In this document: positions 1 to 8,539 of the stretch, one piece after another | Layout: each line of letters opens with the position of its first letter | How positions within the stretch are numbered: the first letter of the stretch is position 1 | Made by a program: the position numbers and the translations under genes | The notes under the pieces: generated by a model | The model's input: the letters and a program-made list of their open reading frames with translations, nothing else | Database searches by the model: none | What the model was told of the DNA's origin: nothing | DNA from: Eubacterium ramulus | Lineage (GTDB): Bacteria; Bacillota; Clostridia; Lachnospirales; Lachnospiraceae | Assembly: GCF_003122485.1 (NCBI RefSeq) | Contig: NZ_JRFU01000081.1 | Location: 1 to 48,208, forward strand | Length of the DNA stretch: 48,208 nucleotides | Direction of reading: 5' to 3'

Positions 1-46
1 CGCTGACCAGAATCACGCACCAAGTCTCACGTGCGTTCGACTTGAA
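1..46. repeat. 46-nt dispersed hairpin repeat, copy 1
   Basis: This segment matches 17204-17249 with only three differences. It contains a perfect 6-bp inverted repeat (ACGCAC/GTGCGT) around a 10-nt loop, plus an alternative AAGTC/GACTT pairing. Two of the three differences fall in the loop, so the stem is preserved. It sits directly upstream of araD, probably between araD and a gene outside the window. Function unknown; it looks like an intercistronic RNA element or a REP-like repeat. Confidence 0.7.
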
Positions 47-75
47 GTATATCGGAAGAATGGAGGAATTTTGAC

Positions 76-774
76 ATGTTGGAAGAATTAAAAAAACAGG
101 TGTACGAAGCAAATATGCTGCTTCCAAAATATGGTCTGGTTACATTTACCTGGGGAAATGTCAGCGGCATTGACCGGGAATCCGGATTATTTGTCATCAA
201 ACCAAGTGGTGTGGAATATGACCTTCTGACACCGGAAGATATGGTTGTTGTGGATTTGCAGGGAAATAAGGTGGAAGGATGTTACAATCCATCTTCTGAT
301 ACCGCAACCCATGTGGTTCTTTATAATCGTTTCCCGAATATCGGCGGAATCGTACATACCCATTCTTCCTGGGCAACAAGCTGGGCACAGGCAGGACGCG
401 ATATTCCGTGTTATGGAACGACACATGCAGATTATATTTACGGAGAAGTTCCATGTGTGCGGAATCTGACAAAAGAAGAAATTGACGAAGGTTATGAGCA
501 TAATACCGGCGTCCTGATTGCAGATGAGTTTGAACGCCGCAAAAAAGATTACATTGCAGTACCTGCTGTATTATGCAAAAACCATGGTCCGTTTACCTGG
601 GGCAAAGATGCAAACGAAGCGGTTCACAATGCCGTAGTATTAGAAGAAGTTGCAAAAATGGCAGCACGCTGTGAGATGATCAATCCGCAGAATCAGCCGG
701 CACCGCAGGAATTACAGGACAAGCACTATTACAGAAAACATGGTGCGAACGCATATTACGGACAGAATAATTAA
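76..774 (+). CDS. araD: L-ribulose-5-phosphate 4-epimerase
   Basis: Class II aldolase-family epimerase that converts L-ribulose 5-phosphate to D-xylulose 5-phosphate, the last step of bacterial L-arabinose catabolism in the cytoplasm. The 232-residue length is normal for AraD. The metal-site residues D75, H94 and H96 ([16 protein letters not shown]) and the substrate-binding GNVSGID loop (residues 27-33) are in the expected places. The start has a GGAGGA site at 62-67. araA follows after a short gap, as in arabinose operons; the kinase araB is not in the window and may lie upstream. The closely related UlaF/SgbE ascorbate-pathway epimerases are the alternative, but the araA neighbour decides for AraD. 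Confidence 0.95.
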   Translation: MLEELKKQVYEANMLLPKYGLVTFTWGNVSGIDRESGLFVIKPSGVEYDLLTPEDMVVVDLQGNKVEGCYNPSSDTATHVVLYNRFPNIGGIVHTHSSWATSWAQAGRDIPCYGTTHADYIYGEVPCVRNLTKEEIDEGYEHNTGVLIADEFERRKKDYIAVPAVLCKNHGPFTWGKDANEAVHNAVVLEEVAKMAARCEMINPQNQPAPQELQDKHYYRKHGANAYYGQNN

Positions 775-825
775 CAAAAGTGAAACTATGAAACATAAAC
801 AATATTTATGAGGAGGAAACATACT

Positions 826-2325
826 ATGATTCAGCAGAAAGATTACAAATTTTGGTTTTGCACCGGTTCCCAGGACTTATACGGAGATGAATGTCTTGCA
901 CATGTGGCAGAACATGCCAAAATTATCGTAAATGCATTAAATGCTTCCGGAAACCTTCCATATGAAGTAGTCTGGAAACCAACCCTGATCACAAACGCAC
1001 TGATCCGTCAGACTTTTAACGAGGCAAACAATGATGAGAACTGTGCCGGAGTTATCACATGGATGCATACATTTTCACCGGCAAAATCATGGATCCTTGG
1101 TCTGCAAGAGTACAGAAAACCGTTACTGCACCTGCATACACAGTTCAACCGTGAGATCCCGTATGATACCATCGACATGGATTTCATGAATGAGAACCAG
1201 TCTGCACACGGCGACCGTGAGTTTGGTCATATTTTCAGCCGTCTTGGTATGGAGCGCAAGATCGTAGTTGGTTACTGGGAAGATGAAGCTGTTCAGAAAA
1301 AAATCGGTTCCTGGATGCGTACCGCAGTTGGTGTGGTAGAGAGCAGCCACATCCGTGTTATGAGAATCGCTGACAACATGAGAAACGTAGCCGTTACCGA
1401 GGGTGACAAAGTAGAAGCACAGATCAAATTCGGATGGGAAGTAGATGCTTATCCGGTAAACGAGATCGCAGAGGCAGTTGCCGCTGTTTCTCAGGCAGAT
1501 ATTGATACTTTAGTAGAGGAATATTACAGCAGATATCAGATTCTGTTAGAGGGCAGAGATGAAAAAGAGTTCCGCAAACATGTCGCAGTCCAGGCAGGCA
1601 TTGAGATCGGATTTGAGCGTTTCTTGGAGGAGAAAAATTATCAGGCGATCGTAACACATTTCGGAGATCTGGGTGCTCTGCAGCAGCTTCCGGGACTGGC
1701 AATCCAGCGTCTGATGGAAAAAGGATACGGTTTCGGTGGCGAAGGTGACTGGAAAACAGCAGCCATGGTACGTGTTATGAAGATTATGACTCAGGGCATA
1801 AAAGATGCAAAAGGAACTTCTTTCATGGAAGATTATACATACAATCTGGTTTCGGGAAAAGAAGGCGTTCTGGAAGCTCATATGCTGGAGGTTTGCCCAA
1901 GTATCGCAGATGGTCCAATCAGCATCAAAGAGCAGCCGTTATCCATGGGTGACAGAGAAGATCCGGCACGTCTGGTATTTACTGCAAAGACAGGTCCGGC
2001 AATCGCAACTTCCCTGATCGACCTTGGCGACCGCTTTCGTCTGATTATCAACGATGTAGACTGCAAAAAGACAGAGAAACCGATGCCGAAACTTCCGGTT
2101 GCTACTGCATTCTGGACACCACAGCCAAACCTGATCACAGGTGCTGAAGCGTGGATTCTCGCCGGCGGCGCACACCATACCGCATTCTCTTATGATCTGA
2201 CTGCGGAGCAGATGGGAGACTGGGCAGATGCAATGGGTATCGAAGCTGTTTATATTGATAAAGATACCAACATCCGTCAGCTGAAAAACGAGCTGCGCTG
2301 GAATGCACTTGCTTACAGAAAATAA
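826..2325 (+). CDS. araA: L-arabinose isomerase
   Basis: Converts L-arabinose to L-ribulose, the first step of the pathway completed by the upstream epimerase. The reading frame is open from an ATG at 808, but the ribosome binding site (AGGAGG, 811-816) lies inside that extension, so the ATG at 826 is the real start. This gives 499 residues, the same size as E. coli AraA. The N-terminal segment KFWFCTGSQDLYG and the later GFGGEGDWKTAA and GGAHHTAFSYDL segments are typical of the family. It is the last gene before a strong terminator, so it closes the arabinose transcription unit. Confidence 0.97.
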   Translation: MIQQKDYKFWFCTGSQDLYGDECLAHVAEHAKIIVNALNASGNLPYEVVWKPTLITNALIRQTFNEANNDENCAGVITWMHTFSPAKSWILGLQEYRKPLLHLHTQFNREIPYDTIDMDFMNENQSAHGDREFGHIFSRLGMERKIVVGYWEDEAVQKKIGSWMRTAVGVVESSHIRVMRIADNMRNVAVTEGDKVEAQIKFGWEVDAYPVNEIAEAVAAVSQADIDTLVEEYYSRYQILLEGRDEKEFRKHVAVQAGIEIGFERFLEEKNYQAIVTHFGDLGALQQLPGLAIQRLMEKGYGFGGEGDWKTAAMVRVMKIMTQGIKDAKGTSFMEDYTYNLVSGKEGVLEAHMLEVCPSIADGPISIKEQPLSMGDREDPARLVFTAKTGPAIATSLIDLGDRFRLIINDVDCKKTEKPMPKLPVATAFWTPQPNLITGAEAWILAGGAHHTAFSYDLTAEQMGDWADAMGIEAVYIDKDTNIRQLKNELRWNALAYRK

Positions 2326-2360
2326 AACGAATTTGAAAAAGTAATGATAAAATAACAGGA

Positions 2361-2404
2361 AAATACCGCCACAGGTTCCCAACAACGCTGCGGCGGTATT
2401 TTTC
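2361..2404 (+). terminator. Rho-independent terminator after araA
   Basis: Perfect 10-bp stem AAATACCGCC (2361-2370) / GGCGGTATTT (2392-2401) followed by a short T run. It closes the arabinose unit. Confidence 0.9.
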
Positions 2405-2543
2405 TGGGTTAGGAAAGTGAGAGCTTTCCCTTCATAAATAGGGGAGGATAAGTTAAAAAAACTTGTCTTTTGTGTTCATTTTCATTATAACCGGATTGGG
2501 AAAATATATTCATGAAAATAGAAGCGGATTCGAAAAAATACAG

Positions 2544-2573
2544 TTTACAAACATGGCGTGTATGAGTTATACT
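2544..2573 (+). promoter_or_regulatory. Sigma-A-type promoter for the SEC-C gene
   Basis: TTTACA (2544-2549), 18-nt spacer, TATACT (2568-2573), about 55 nt ahead of the SEC-C start. Found by pattern only. Confidence 0.6.
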
Positions 2574-2628
2574 AAAACATGCAGTAAAGCGCAATGATGA
2601 ATAAAATAAATAAAAGGTGGTAAACATA

Positions 2629-3132
2629 ATGGGATTATTACAGGATTGGCAGGCAGTTGCCTTTAATGAAAATGCAGACAGAGGTCAGCTTCAGAACTTC
2701 TGGAGCCGTTACTTTGCAATTGAAAAAAGCGTATATGAGAAACTTCTTTCCAACCCGGATGAGGTTGTAGAAGGAACTGTTAAAGAGCTGGCAGAGCGTT
2801 TCGATATTGAACTGATGGCTATGGTTGGTTTCTTAGATGGAATCAATGAGAGTCTTGTAGAGGAGAATGACCTTGAGGATTTAAGCGAAGACAGCCATGT
2901 AAGTCTTGCTTTTGATAAAGAGAAACTTTACAAAAACATGGTAGATGCAAAAGCTGACTGGTTATACGAACTTCCACAGTGGAAAGAAATCTTCTCTGAG
3001 GAGAAATTAAAACAGTTATACACAGAGCAGAAGAAATCCGGTATTGTTGTAAAAGCTGCAAAAGTATATCCGAACGATCCGTGTCCATGCGGAAGCGGCA
3101 AAAAATATAAAAAATGCTGCGGCAGAAAATAA
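2629..3132 (+). CDS. SEC-C motif protein, 167 aa
   Basis: Small cytosolic protein whose last residues form a SEC-C zinc-binding motif ([18 protein letters not shown]), the C-terminal module of SecA that binds zinc and contacts SecB or ribosomes. The remaining ~145 residues are acidic and predicted helical with no catalytic motif that I recognise. A GTG at 2617 is in frame, but it lies within the AAGGTGG ribosome binding site, so the ATG at 2629 is chosen. The gene has its own promoter and terminator, so it is monocistronic. Stand-alone SEC-C proteins are widespread in clostridia; the role is unknown. Confidence 0.85.
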   Translation: MGLLQDWQAVAFNENADRGQLQNFWSRYFAIEKSVYEKLLSNPDEVVEGTVKELAERFDIELMAMVGFLDGINESLVEENDLEDLSEDSHVSLAFDKEKLYKNMVDAKADWLYELPQWKEIFSEEKLKQLYTEQKKSGIVVKAAKVYPNDPCPCGSGKKYKKCCGRK

Positions 3133-3150
3133 TAATATAAGAAACATATC

Positions 3151-3188
3151 GATATCCATGTGAATGATTTTGCATGGATATCTTTTTT
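3151..3188 (+). terminator. Terminator after SEC-C gene
   Basis: 10-bp stem GATATCCATG (3151-3160) / CATGGATATC (3173-3182) followed by TTTTTT. Confidence 0.9.
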
Positions 3189-3353
3189 ATATAGTTACAT
3201 ATTTATGTGTGATATGTCTGCATATTGCTTATATGTTTTTCGATTTATGAGTGTTATATGTGAATTGCAATGCTTTTTCTTTTTTTAAGTTTGTATATTT
3301 TTTGAAAAAAGGAAGATACTCTTTTTGTATGAAATCAAAAGGAGGATCTTACA

Positions 3354-3668
3354 ATGACACAATTAGATTGTTCTGTAACAAGCTGCCTGTATAATCAGGA
3401 TCATTACTGCGCAAAAGAGGATATTACCGTGGGTGGATCAAATGCGAAAAAGGCAAGCGATACTTGCTGCGAAAGCTTCAAAGAGAGAAGTGGTGCGCCG
3501 AGCAATTCCACCGGATATGCGACCAGTACGGTAAACATTGATTGTGAAGCAAAAGACTGTGTGCACAACCGCGGATGCAAATGCTGTGCCGACAGTGTGG
3601 GGATCGGTGGTGGAGCAGATGCCTGTCAGTGTCAGGACACAGAATGTGGTGATTTCTGCTGTAAATAA
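3354..3668 (+). CDS. DUF1540 cysteine-rich protein, 104 aa
   Basis: Two tandem DUF1540-type cysteine modules: residues about 4-40 (LDCSVTSCLYNQDHYCAKEDI) and about 59-103 (IDCEAKDCVHNRGCKCCADS), joined by a Ser/Gly/Thr-rich linker. The spaced cysteines suggest a small metal-binding or disulfide-rich protein; no signal peptide or membrane segment is visible. The start has a strong AAAGGAGG site. DUF1540 proteins are common in spore-forming Firmicutes and have no established function. The next gene downstream is a Spo0E-like phosphatase, which gives a sporulation context, but a functional link is not shown. Confidence 0.85.
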   Translation: MTQLDCSVTSCLYNQDHYCAKEDITVGGSNAKKASDTCCESFKERSGAPSNSTGYATSTVNIDCEAKDCVHNRGCKCCADSVGIGGGADACQCQDTECGDFCCK

Positions 3669-3805
3669 GATAAGATGGGAAAGCCGCTGTAACTATCCTG
3701 TGTAAACAGTAACCACACATGTAGTCTTTGCAAGCAGGGAACATGATGGTAAGATGTTGTTGCAGGACGAAGGTTAAGAATTGCACATGTTGGAGGAAAC
3801 ACAGG

Positions 3806-3955
3806 ATGCAAGAAGCGATGGAATTAAAAGAGATGATCAAACAGGAACGAAAAATGCTGGATAAGGTAGTGGCGGAATGTGGGGTAGACCATGAGGATGC
3901 CTATGACCAGAGTAAAAAACTGGATGATCTGATCACACGTTACTATGAGGATTAA
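3806..3955 (+). CDS. Spo0E-like aspartyl-phosphate phosphatase, 49 aa
   Basis: Very small two-helix protein carrying the Spo0E-family signature near the C-terminus (QSKKLDDLITRYYED, matching the SxxLDxLIxxY pattern). Family members remove phosphate from Spo0A~P and so delay sporulation. The frame is open further upstream, but the ATG at 3806 is placed correctly behind GGAGG (3792-3796) and gives the normal family length of about 50 residues. Its stop codon overlaps the following terminator stem. That it acts on Spo0A is family knowledge; the sequence shows only the motif and size. Confidence 0.8.
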   Translation: MQEAMELKEMIKQERKMLDKVVAECGVDHEDAYDQSKKLDDLITRYYED

Positions 3956-3976
3956 AGTACAAAAACGTACTTTTTT
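3954..3976 (+). terminator. Terminator after spo0E-like gene
   Basis: AAAGTAC/GTACTTT stem (3954-3960 / 3966-3972) followed by T residues; it begins inside the stop codon. Confidence 0.7.
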
Positions 3977-4024
3977 GTGGGAAAACGCCCCACTTTTTGG
4001 AAAAAATGTAGATTTCCTTAAAAA

Positions 4025-4059
4025 ACACTGGAATCACGCGAGATTCCGGTGTTTTTTTG
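4025..4059 (+). terminator. Strong terminator upstream of mraZ
   Basis: 11-bp stem ACACTGGAATC / GATTCCGGTGT (4025-4035 / 4042-4052) with one wobble pair and a TTTTTTT tail. It insulates the dcw cluster from upstream transcription. Confidence 0.9.
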
Positions 4060-4081
4060 TGCCCGGATTATGAAAATGCTA

Positions 4082-4110
4082 TTGATTTTTGCGAATAGAT
4101 GCATTAATAT
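4082..4110 (+). promoter_or_regulatory. dcw operon promoter
   Basis: TTGATT (4082-4087), 17-nt spacer, TAATAT (4105-4110), placed directly ahead of the MraZ repeats and about 110 nt before mraZ. Confidence 0.75.
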
Positions 4111-4117
4111 TTATATA

Positions 4118-4154
4118 AAAGTGGATGAAAGTGGTGTAAAAGGGTGGAAAGTGG
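4118..4154 (+). promoter_or_regulatory. MraZ operator: four 10-nt repeats
   Basis: AAAGTGG occurs at 4118, 4128 and 4148, with a degenerate AAAAGGG at 4138, so four units sit in exact 10-nt register just after the -10 box. MraZ rings bind arrays of short G-rich direct repeats ahead of mraZ in other bacteria. This is therefore the expected autoregulatory site, and its position downstream of the -10 fits repression. Confidence 0.85.
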
Positions 4155-4170
4155 ATAAGGTTGATAACTT

Positions 4171-4179
4171 TGTGGATAA
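4171..4179 (-). promoter_or_regulatory. Consensus DnaA box in the mraZ leader
   Basis: TGTGGATAA is the reverse complement of the perfect DnaA box TTATCCACA. It is a single isolated box, so it may be chance or a DnaA-responsive site. Confidence 0.4.
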
Positions 4180-4218
4180 CTAAGACACCGAATACGAACC
4201 AGAAAGAAGGTGTTTTCG

Positions 4219-4659
4219 ATGGCGCGCGGATTTAAGGGCGAATACAATCATACTGTAGATGCAAAAGGCAGATTGATCATCCCGGCAAAATTCCGCGAAA
4301 AACTCGGCGAAACATTCGTAGTAACAAAAGGTCTGGATGGATGCTTATACGTTTACTCGGATGAGGAGTGGGAGAAAATCGAAGACAAATTCAGCGAATT
4401 ACCACTGACAGATGAAGATGCACGTCAGTTTACAAGATTCTTTTTCTCAGGAGCAGCAGACTGTGAAGTAGACAAGCAGGGCAGAGTGCTACTTCCGGCA
4501 GTTCTGCGTGAACATGCGGGAATCGAGAAAGAGGCCGTACTGGCAGGTGTACTTAACCGGGTAGAAATCTGGAGCAAGGAACGCTGGCTCAAGACAAAAG
4601 ACTATTCGGATGTAAATCAGATCGCAAAACACATGTCAGAGATCGGTCTGAGATTTTAA
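4219..4659 (+). CDS. mraZ: Transcriptional regulator MraZ
   Basis: DNA-binding protein with two SpoVT/AbrB-like half-domains, each with the MraZ signature: [16 protein letters not shown] near residue 12 and [17 protein letters not shown] near residue 84. It binds repeats ahead of its own gene and controls the division/cell-wall cluster. A GTG at 4210 is in frame, but AAAGAAGG (4203-4210) is the ribosome binding site, so the ATG at 4219 is taken, giving 146 residues, the normal MraZ size. It is the first gene of the dcw operon, as usual. Confidence 0.95.
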   Translation: MARGFKGEYNHTVDAKGRLIIPAKFREKLGETFVVTKGLDGCLYVYSDEEWEKIEDKFSELPLTDEDARQFTRFFFSGAADCEVDKQGRVLLPAVLREHAGIEKEAVLAGVLNRVEIWSKERWLKTKDYSDVNQIAKHMSEIGLRF

Positions 4660-4665
4660 CCGAAT

Positions 4666-4814
4666 CAAGTAAGTCCCCTGCTTCAATTGCGAAAAGCAAT
4701 AAGCAGTGGGTGGGGACTTGCTTGTATCAGGAGGAGTGCAAGCTCCTTCTGATAAACTGCGGAGCAGTTATTCGGTTATGAGCAAGTAGCGAAGCGGATT
4801 GCGAATATCCGCTT
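4666..4814 (+). ncRNA. Chain of four hairpins between mraZ and rsmH
   Basis: Nearly all of the 183-nt gap folds. Hairpin 1 (4666-4724) has a 13-bp outer stem with CAAGTAAGTCCCC and inner TGCTT/AAGCA and ATTGC/GCAAT stems. Hairpin 2 (4725-4754) has a 12-bp stem. Hairpin 3 (4755-4769) is AACTGC/GCAGTT. Hairpin 4 (4792-4814) is AAGCGGAT/ATCCGCTT. None has a T tail, so these are not simple terminators. It may be a structured leader controlling rsmH or an RNA-processing site. I do not recognise a known class. Confidence 0.55.
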
Positions 4815-4842
4815 GACCAGAAAGCAATAGAAAGGCGAAACG

Positions 4843-5781
4843 ATGGAGTTTTCTCATATATCAGTTTTACTGGAAGAAACAGTCGGGAATCTCATTACAG
4901 ATCCGGATGGAATCTATGTGGACGGTACTTTAGGTGGTGCGGGACACAGTTATGAGATCTGCAGCAGACTGTCAGATAAAGGCAGACTGATCGGAATTGA
5001 TCAGGATGCAGATGCAATCGCGGCAGCAACAGAGCGGTTGAAGCCATTTGAAGATAAGGTGACGATCATAAGAAGTAATTACTGTGAGATGCCGCAGCGA
5101 CTCAGAGAGATTGGTATTGAGCAGGTGGACGGCATTATGCTGGATCTTGGAGTTTCGTCCTATCAGTTGGACGAGCCAATGCGAGGTTTTACTTATAAGG
5201 AAGAAAATGCTCCTCTGGATATGCGTATGGATCAGCGTCAGAGTATGACGGCAAAGGACATTTTGGCAGAATACAGTGAGCAGGATCTTTATCGTATGAT
5301 CCGCGATTATGGTGAAGATAAATTTGCAAAAAATATTGCAAAACATATCGTGCAGGCGCGTCAGGTGGCACCCATCGAGACGACAGGGCAGCTAAATGAG
5401 ATCATCCGGGCAGCAATCCCGGCAAAGGTACGGGCGACCGGAGGTCATCCGGCGAAGCGTACATATCAGGCAATCCGAATTGAGTTAAATCACGAGTTGG
5501 ACGTGCTTCAGGATTCTTTAGATGAGATGATCCAGATGCTGAAACCGGGTGGGAGACTTTGCATTATTACCTTCCATTCCTTAGAAGACCGGATTGTCAA
5601 GACGAATTTCAAGCGGAATGAGAATCCATGTACTTGTCCACCGGATTTTCCGGTTTGTGTATGTGGAAAGAAATCCCTTGGTAAGATGCTGACACGAAAG
5701 CCAATTTTACCGACAGAAGAAGAAATGGAATACAATAAACGTTCTAAGAGCGCAAAGCTGCGTGTATTTGAACGAAGATAA
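4843..5781 (+). CDS. rsmH: 16S rRNA (cytosine-1402 N4)-methyltransferase
   Basis: RsmH (MraW) methylates C1402 of 16S rRNA in the decoding centre using S-adenosylmethionine. The 312-residue length is typical. The SAM-binding motif [14 protein letters not shown] lies at residues 26-39, followed by [17 protein letters not shown], the strongly conserved RsmH segment, and later [17 protein letters not shown] and [12 protein letters not shown]. The ribosome binding site is weak (AAAGGCG), and the gene follows a chain of hairpins, so translation may be tuned by RNA structure. It takes its standard position after mraZ. Confidence 0.97.
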   Translation: MEFSHISVLLEETVGNLITDPDGIYVDGTLGGAGHSYEICSRLSDKGRLIGIDQDADAIAAATERLKPFEDKVTIIRSNYCEMPQRLREIGIEQVDGIMLDLGVSSYQLDEPMRGFTYKEENAPLDMRMDQRQSMTAKDILAEYSEQDLYRMIRDYGEDKFAKNIAKHIVQARQVAPIETTGQLNEIIRAAIPAKVRATGGHPAKRTYQAIRIELNHELDVLQDSLDEMIQMLKPGGRLCIITFHSLEDRIVKTNFKRNENPCTCPPDFPVCVCGKKSLGKMLTRKPILPTEEEMEYNKRSKSAKLRVFERR

Positions 5782-5810
5782 TAGGAAATTAGAAAGAAAG
5801 CGTGTAGAAG

Positions 5811-6302
5811 ATGGAGAACAGAAACAGACAATATCGTCGTGAATCTTATATCGATGGAAATGTGGTACGCCAGCCGGAACGTGCACCGGAGCGCCGCAGA
5901 CAATATGAGGAGAAATCCCCGGAGCAGCTGAGAAAAGAGCGGATGCGCCGTAATGCAGCAAGACAGAATCAACAGAGAGCATTGTCTATGAATCGTGGAT
6001 ATGTTGCTTTTCTTGCGTGTGCAACCATTGTCTGTTGCCTGGTATGTGGCGTATTTTTATATTTGCAGTCTGATGTAACTACCAGACTTGCGAACATTGC
6101 AACCATTGAGAGCGAGATCGCTGATATGAAATCAGATAATGTGGCAGCAGAGAAGCGTCTGGAGACCACAATGAATCTTGACCAGATCAAGGATGCAGCA
6201 ATCGGTCTTGGACTGGTTATGCCGGGGAGTGATCAGGTTCGTTATTATTCAGTAGAGAATAGCGATTACATGAATCAGTATGGGGAAATTCCAACGAACT
6301 AA
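5811..6302 (+). CDS. ftsL: FtsL-like division protein
   Basis: Bitopic membrane protein: a basic, Arg/Gln-rich cytoplasmic N-terminus (residues 1-62), one membrane segment (about 63-87), then a heptad-like region (about 90-130), a FtsL-type layout. FtsL forms a complex with FtsQ (DivIB) and FtsB (DivIC) in the divisome. Sequence conservation in this family is low, so the call rests on topology and on position between rsmH and the class B PBP gene. It is 163 residues, somewhat long because of the cytoplasmic tail. Confidence 0.75.
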   Translation: MENRNRQYRRESYIDGNVVRQPERAPERRRQYEEKSPEQLRKERMRRNAARQNQQRALSMNRGYVAFLACATIVCCLVCGVFLYLQSDVTTRLANIATIESEIADMKSDNVAAEKRLETTMNLDQIKDAAIGLGLVMPGSDQVRYYSVENSDYMNQYGEIPTN

Positions 6303-6314
6303 AGAGGAGAAAGA

Positions 6315-8411
6315 ATGAGACCCGGAAGACCAAAAAAGTCCAGAAAAAGAGCTGGAAAAAACAGAAACATTACGTACAAATTTCTCACCAGAATGAAGGC
6401 GAAGATGCTGATCGTATTTCTGATCATCATTGGAATGCTGATTGCTCTGGTGGGACGTTTGGCTTATATTGAATTAAAAAGTGGAGACAAGTATGGCAAG
6501 ATTGTTCTGAACCAGCAGGAATACAGCAGTAAGACCATACCGTTTCGCAGGGGTGACATTGTAGATAGAAAGGGGACTGTCTTAGCGACGAGTACAGATG
6601 TTTACAATGTCATTTTAGATTGCAGCGTTTTGACTTCGAAGGAAGATTATATGGAACCGACGCTGTCAGCACTGGCACAGTGTTTTGAACTCAATACAGA
6701 TGATATCAGAACTTATGTAAAGGCAAACCCGAAGAAGCGTTATTACGTTCTGGCAAAGAAGCTTCCATATGAAGAAATTGCCGAATTTGAGTCTCTGCAG
6801 AATGACAAGAAAACAGGAAAAAATATCAAAGGTGTCTGGTTTGAAAAGGAATATATCCGAAACTATCCGTATGACACCCTGGCTTGTTCCCTGCTTGGAT
6901 TTACCACATCCGGTAACGAAGGTATCGGCGGGCTGGAAGATTATTATAATGATGAATTGAATGGCATTGACGGTAAAGAATATGGATATGTCAATTCAGA
7001 TTCTAATTATGAGATCAAAGCAAAAGATGCAACGGATGGCAATACGATCGTATCCACCATTGATGCAAATCTTCAGTCCATCGCAGAGAGCAAGATTGCA
7101 GAATTTAATGATGCAATGAAGGACAGTGAGCATGAAGGTGCCAAAAATATTGGTGTCATCATGATGGATCCAAACACCGGTGAAGTGCTGGCAATGGCAA
7201 CGAACAGAACCTTCAGTTTGCAGGATCCGTGGAATGCGGATACTGATAAGTATTTTACCGAGGAAGAACGGGCAAAAACCATCAAACAGGCAGAACGTGT
7301 GGAACTGAAAAAGTACTACAGCACCGATGAAATTGATGCTATGACAGATGAACAGTGGAGTGCTGCGTTAAGTGAACATTACAGTGACGAACAGTTAGAG
7401 CAGATCCATCATCTGGCATTATTAAATCAGGTGTGGAACAACTTCTGTGTATCTTCCACCTATGAGCCTGGATCTACCGCAAAACCATTTACGGTAGCCG
7501 CCGGACTGGAAAGTGGAACGCTGACCGGAAATGAAACATTTTACTGTGATGGTGCAGAGACCATTGCCGGACATCATATCAGCTGTATTAAGAAAGCCGG
7601 ACACGGCATGGAAACCATTCAGCAGGCGCTGGAAAATTCCTGCAACGATGCCCTGATGCAGATGTCTTATCTGATCGGGCCGGCAAATTTCAGCAGATAT
7701 CAGCAGATCTTTAATTTTGGACTGAAGACCAATATTGATCTGCCGGGTGAAGCGCGTACTGATTCCCTGATCTACACAGAAGACCAGCTCAGTACCATCA
7801 ACCTTGCAACCAACTCCTTTGGACAGAGTTATAACGTAACCATGATCCAGATGATCACTGGTTACTGTTCTCTGATCAATGGCGGAAAATATTATCAGCC
7901 GCATGTGGTTGGCAAAATACAGGATGCAAATGGCAATAGCGTTCAGACGATTGATCCGACACTGGTAAAAGAGACCGTGTCAGAGGAAACATCCGCAACA
8001 ATCCGCCAGTATTTAAAAGGCGTTGTAGATAACGGTTCCGGTAAGAAAGCAAAAGTGGATGGCTATTCCATGGGCGGCAAGACCGGTACGGCACAGAAAT
8101 TACCGCGATCCGCAAGAAAATATCTGGTATCCTTTATCGGCTCTGTACCGGCAGAAAATCCACAGGTTGCTATCTATGTCGTTGTAGATGAGGCAAATTC
8201 AGAGGATCAGGCACACAGCTATTATGCACAGAGTATTGCCAGAGAAATTTTAAAGGAAGCGCTTCCATACCTTGGCATCTATCCGGATGAAGAGAAAACC
8301 GGTATCAATGAAGGTGTTGGTATTACCGGTGAGGGAACCCCGGTAGAACAGACAGAAGCTATGGACAGTGAAGTGCCGACAGAAGCACCGACCGATACCA
8401 CCGGTCAGTAA
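6315..8411 (+). CDS. Class B penicillin-binding protein (FtsI/SpoVD type), first copy
   Basis: Peptidoglycan transpeptidase anchored by an N-terminal membrane segment (about residues 32-53). It has a PBP-dimerisation domain and a C-terminal transpeptidase domain with all three catalytic motifs: S387-T-A-K390, S442-C-N444 and K589-T-G591. A Thr/Glu/Pro-rich tail follows, and no PASTA domain is visible. The start is preceded by AGAGGAG. Its position after ftsL is that of the division PBP (PBP2B/FtsI); the SEDS partner is probably the FtsW downstream. Clostridia often carry both a division PBP and a sporulation SpoVD in this cluster, and I cannot decide which copy is which. Confidence 0.92.
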   Translation: MRPGRPKKSRKRAGKNRNITYKFLTRMKAKMLIVFLIIIGMLIALVGRLAYIELKSGDKYGKIVLNQQEYSSKTIPFRRGDIVDRKGTVLATSTDVYNVILDCSVLTSKEDYMEPTLSALAQCFELNTDDIRTYVKANPKKRYYVLAKKLPYEEIAEFESLQNDKKTGKNIKGVWFEKEYIRNYPYDTLACSLLGFTTSGNEGIGGLEDYYNDELNGIDGKEYGYVNSDSNYEIKAKDATDGNTIVSTIDANLQSIAESKIAEFNDAMKDSEHEGAKNIGVIMMDPNTGEVLAMATNRTFSLQDPWNADTDKYFTEEERAKTIKQAERVELKKYYSTDEIDAMTDEQWSAALSEHYSDEQLEQIHHLALLNQVWNNFCVSSTYEPGSTAKPFTVAAGLESGTLTGNETFYCDGAETIAGHHISCIKKAGHGMETIQQALENSCNDALMQMSYLIGPANFSRYQQIFNFGLKTNIDLPGEARTDSLIYTEDQLSTINLATNSFGQSYNVTMIQMITGYCSLINGGKYYQPHVVGKIQDANGNSVQTIDPTLVKETVSEETSATIRQYLKGVVDNGSGKKAKVDGYSMGGKTGTAQKLPRSARKYLVSFIGSVPAENPQVAIYVVVDEANSEDQAHSYYAQSIAREILKEALPYLGIYPDEEKTGINEGVGITGEGTPVEQTEAMDSEVPTEAPTDTTGQ

Positions 8412-8539
8412 AAAGTTTTGAATTTCTTTTATATTAGAAAAATAGAAACAGTCAGAATTATTGTGGAAAAGTAGAAAAAGGGAATGTGCAGTATGTGTGT
8501 GGAATAAAGTGTAATAAGTATGCTTTAAGGCACACAATT

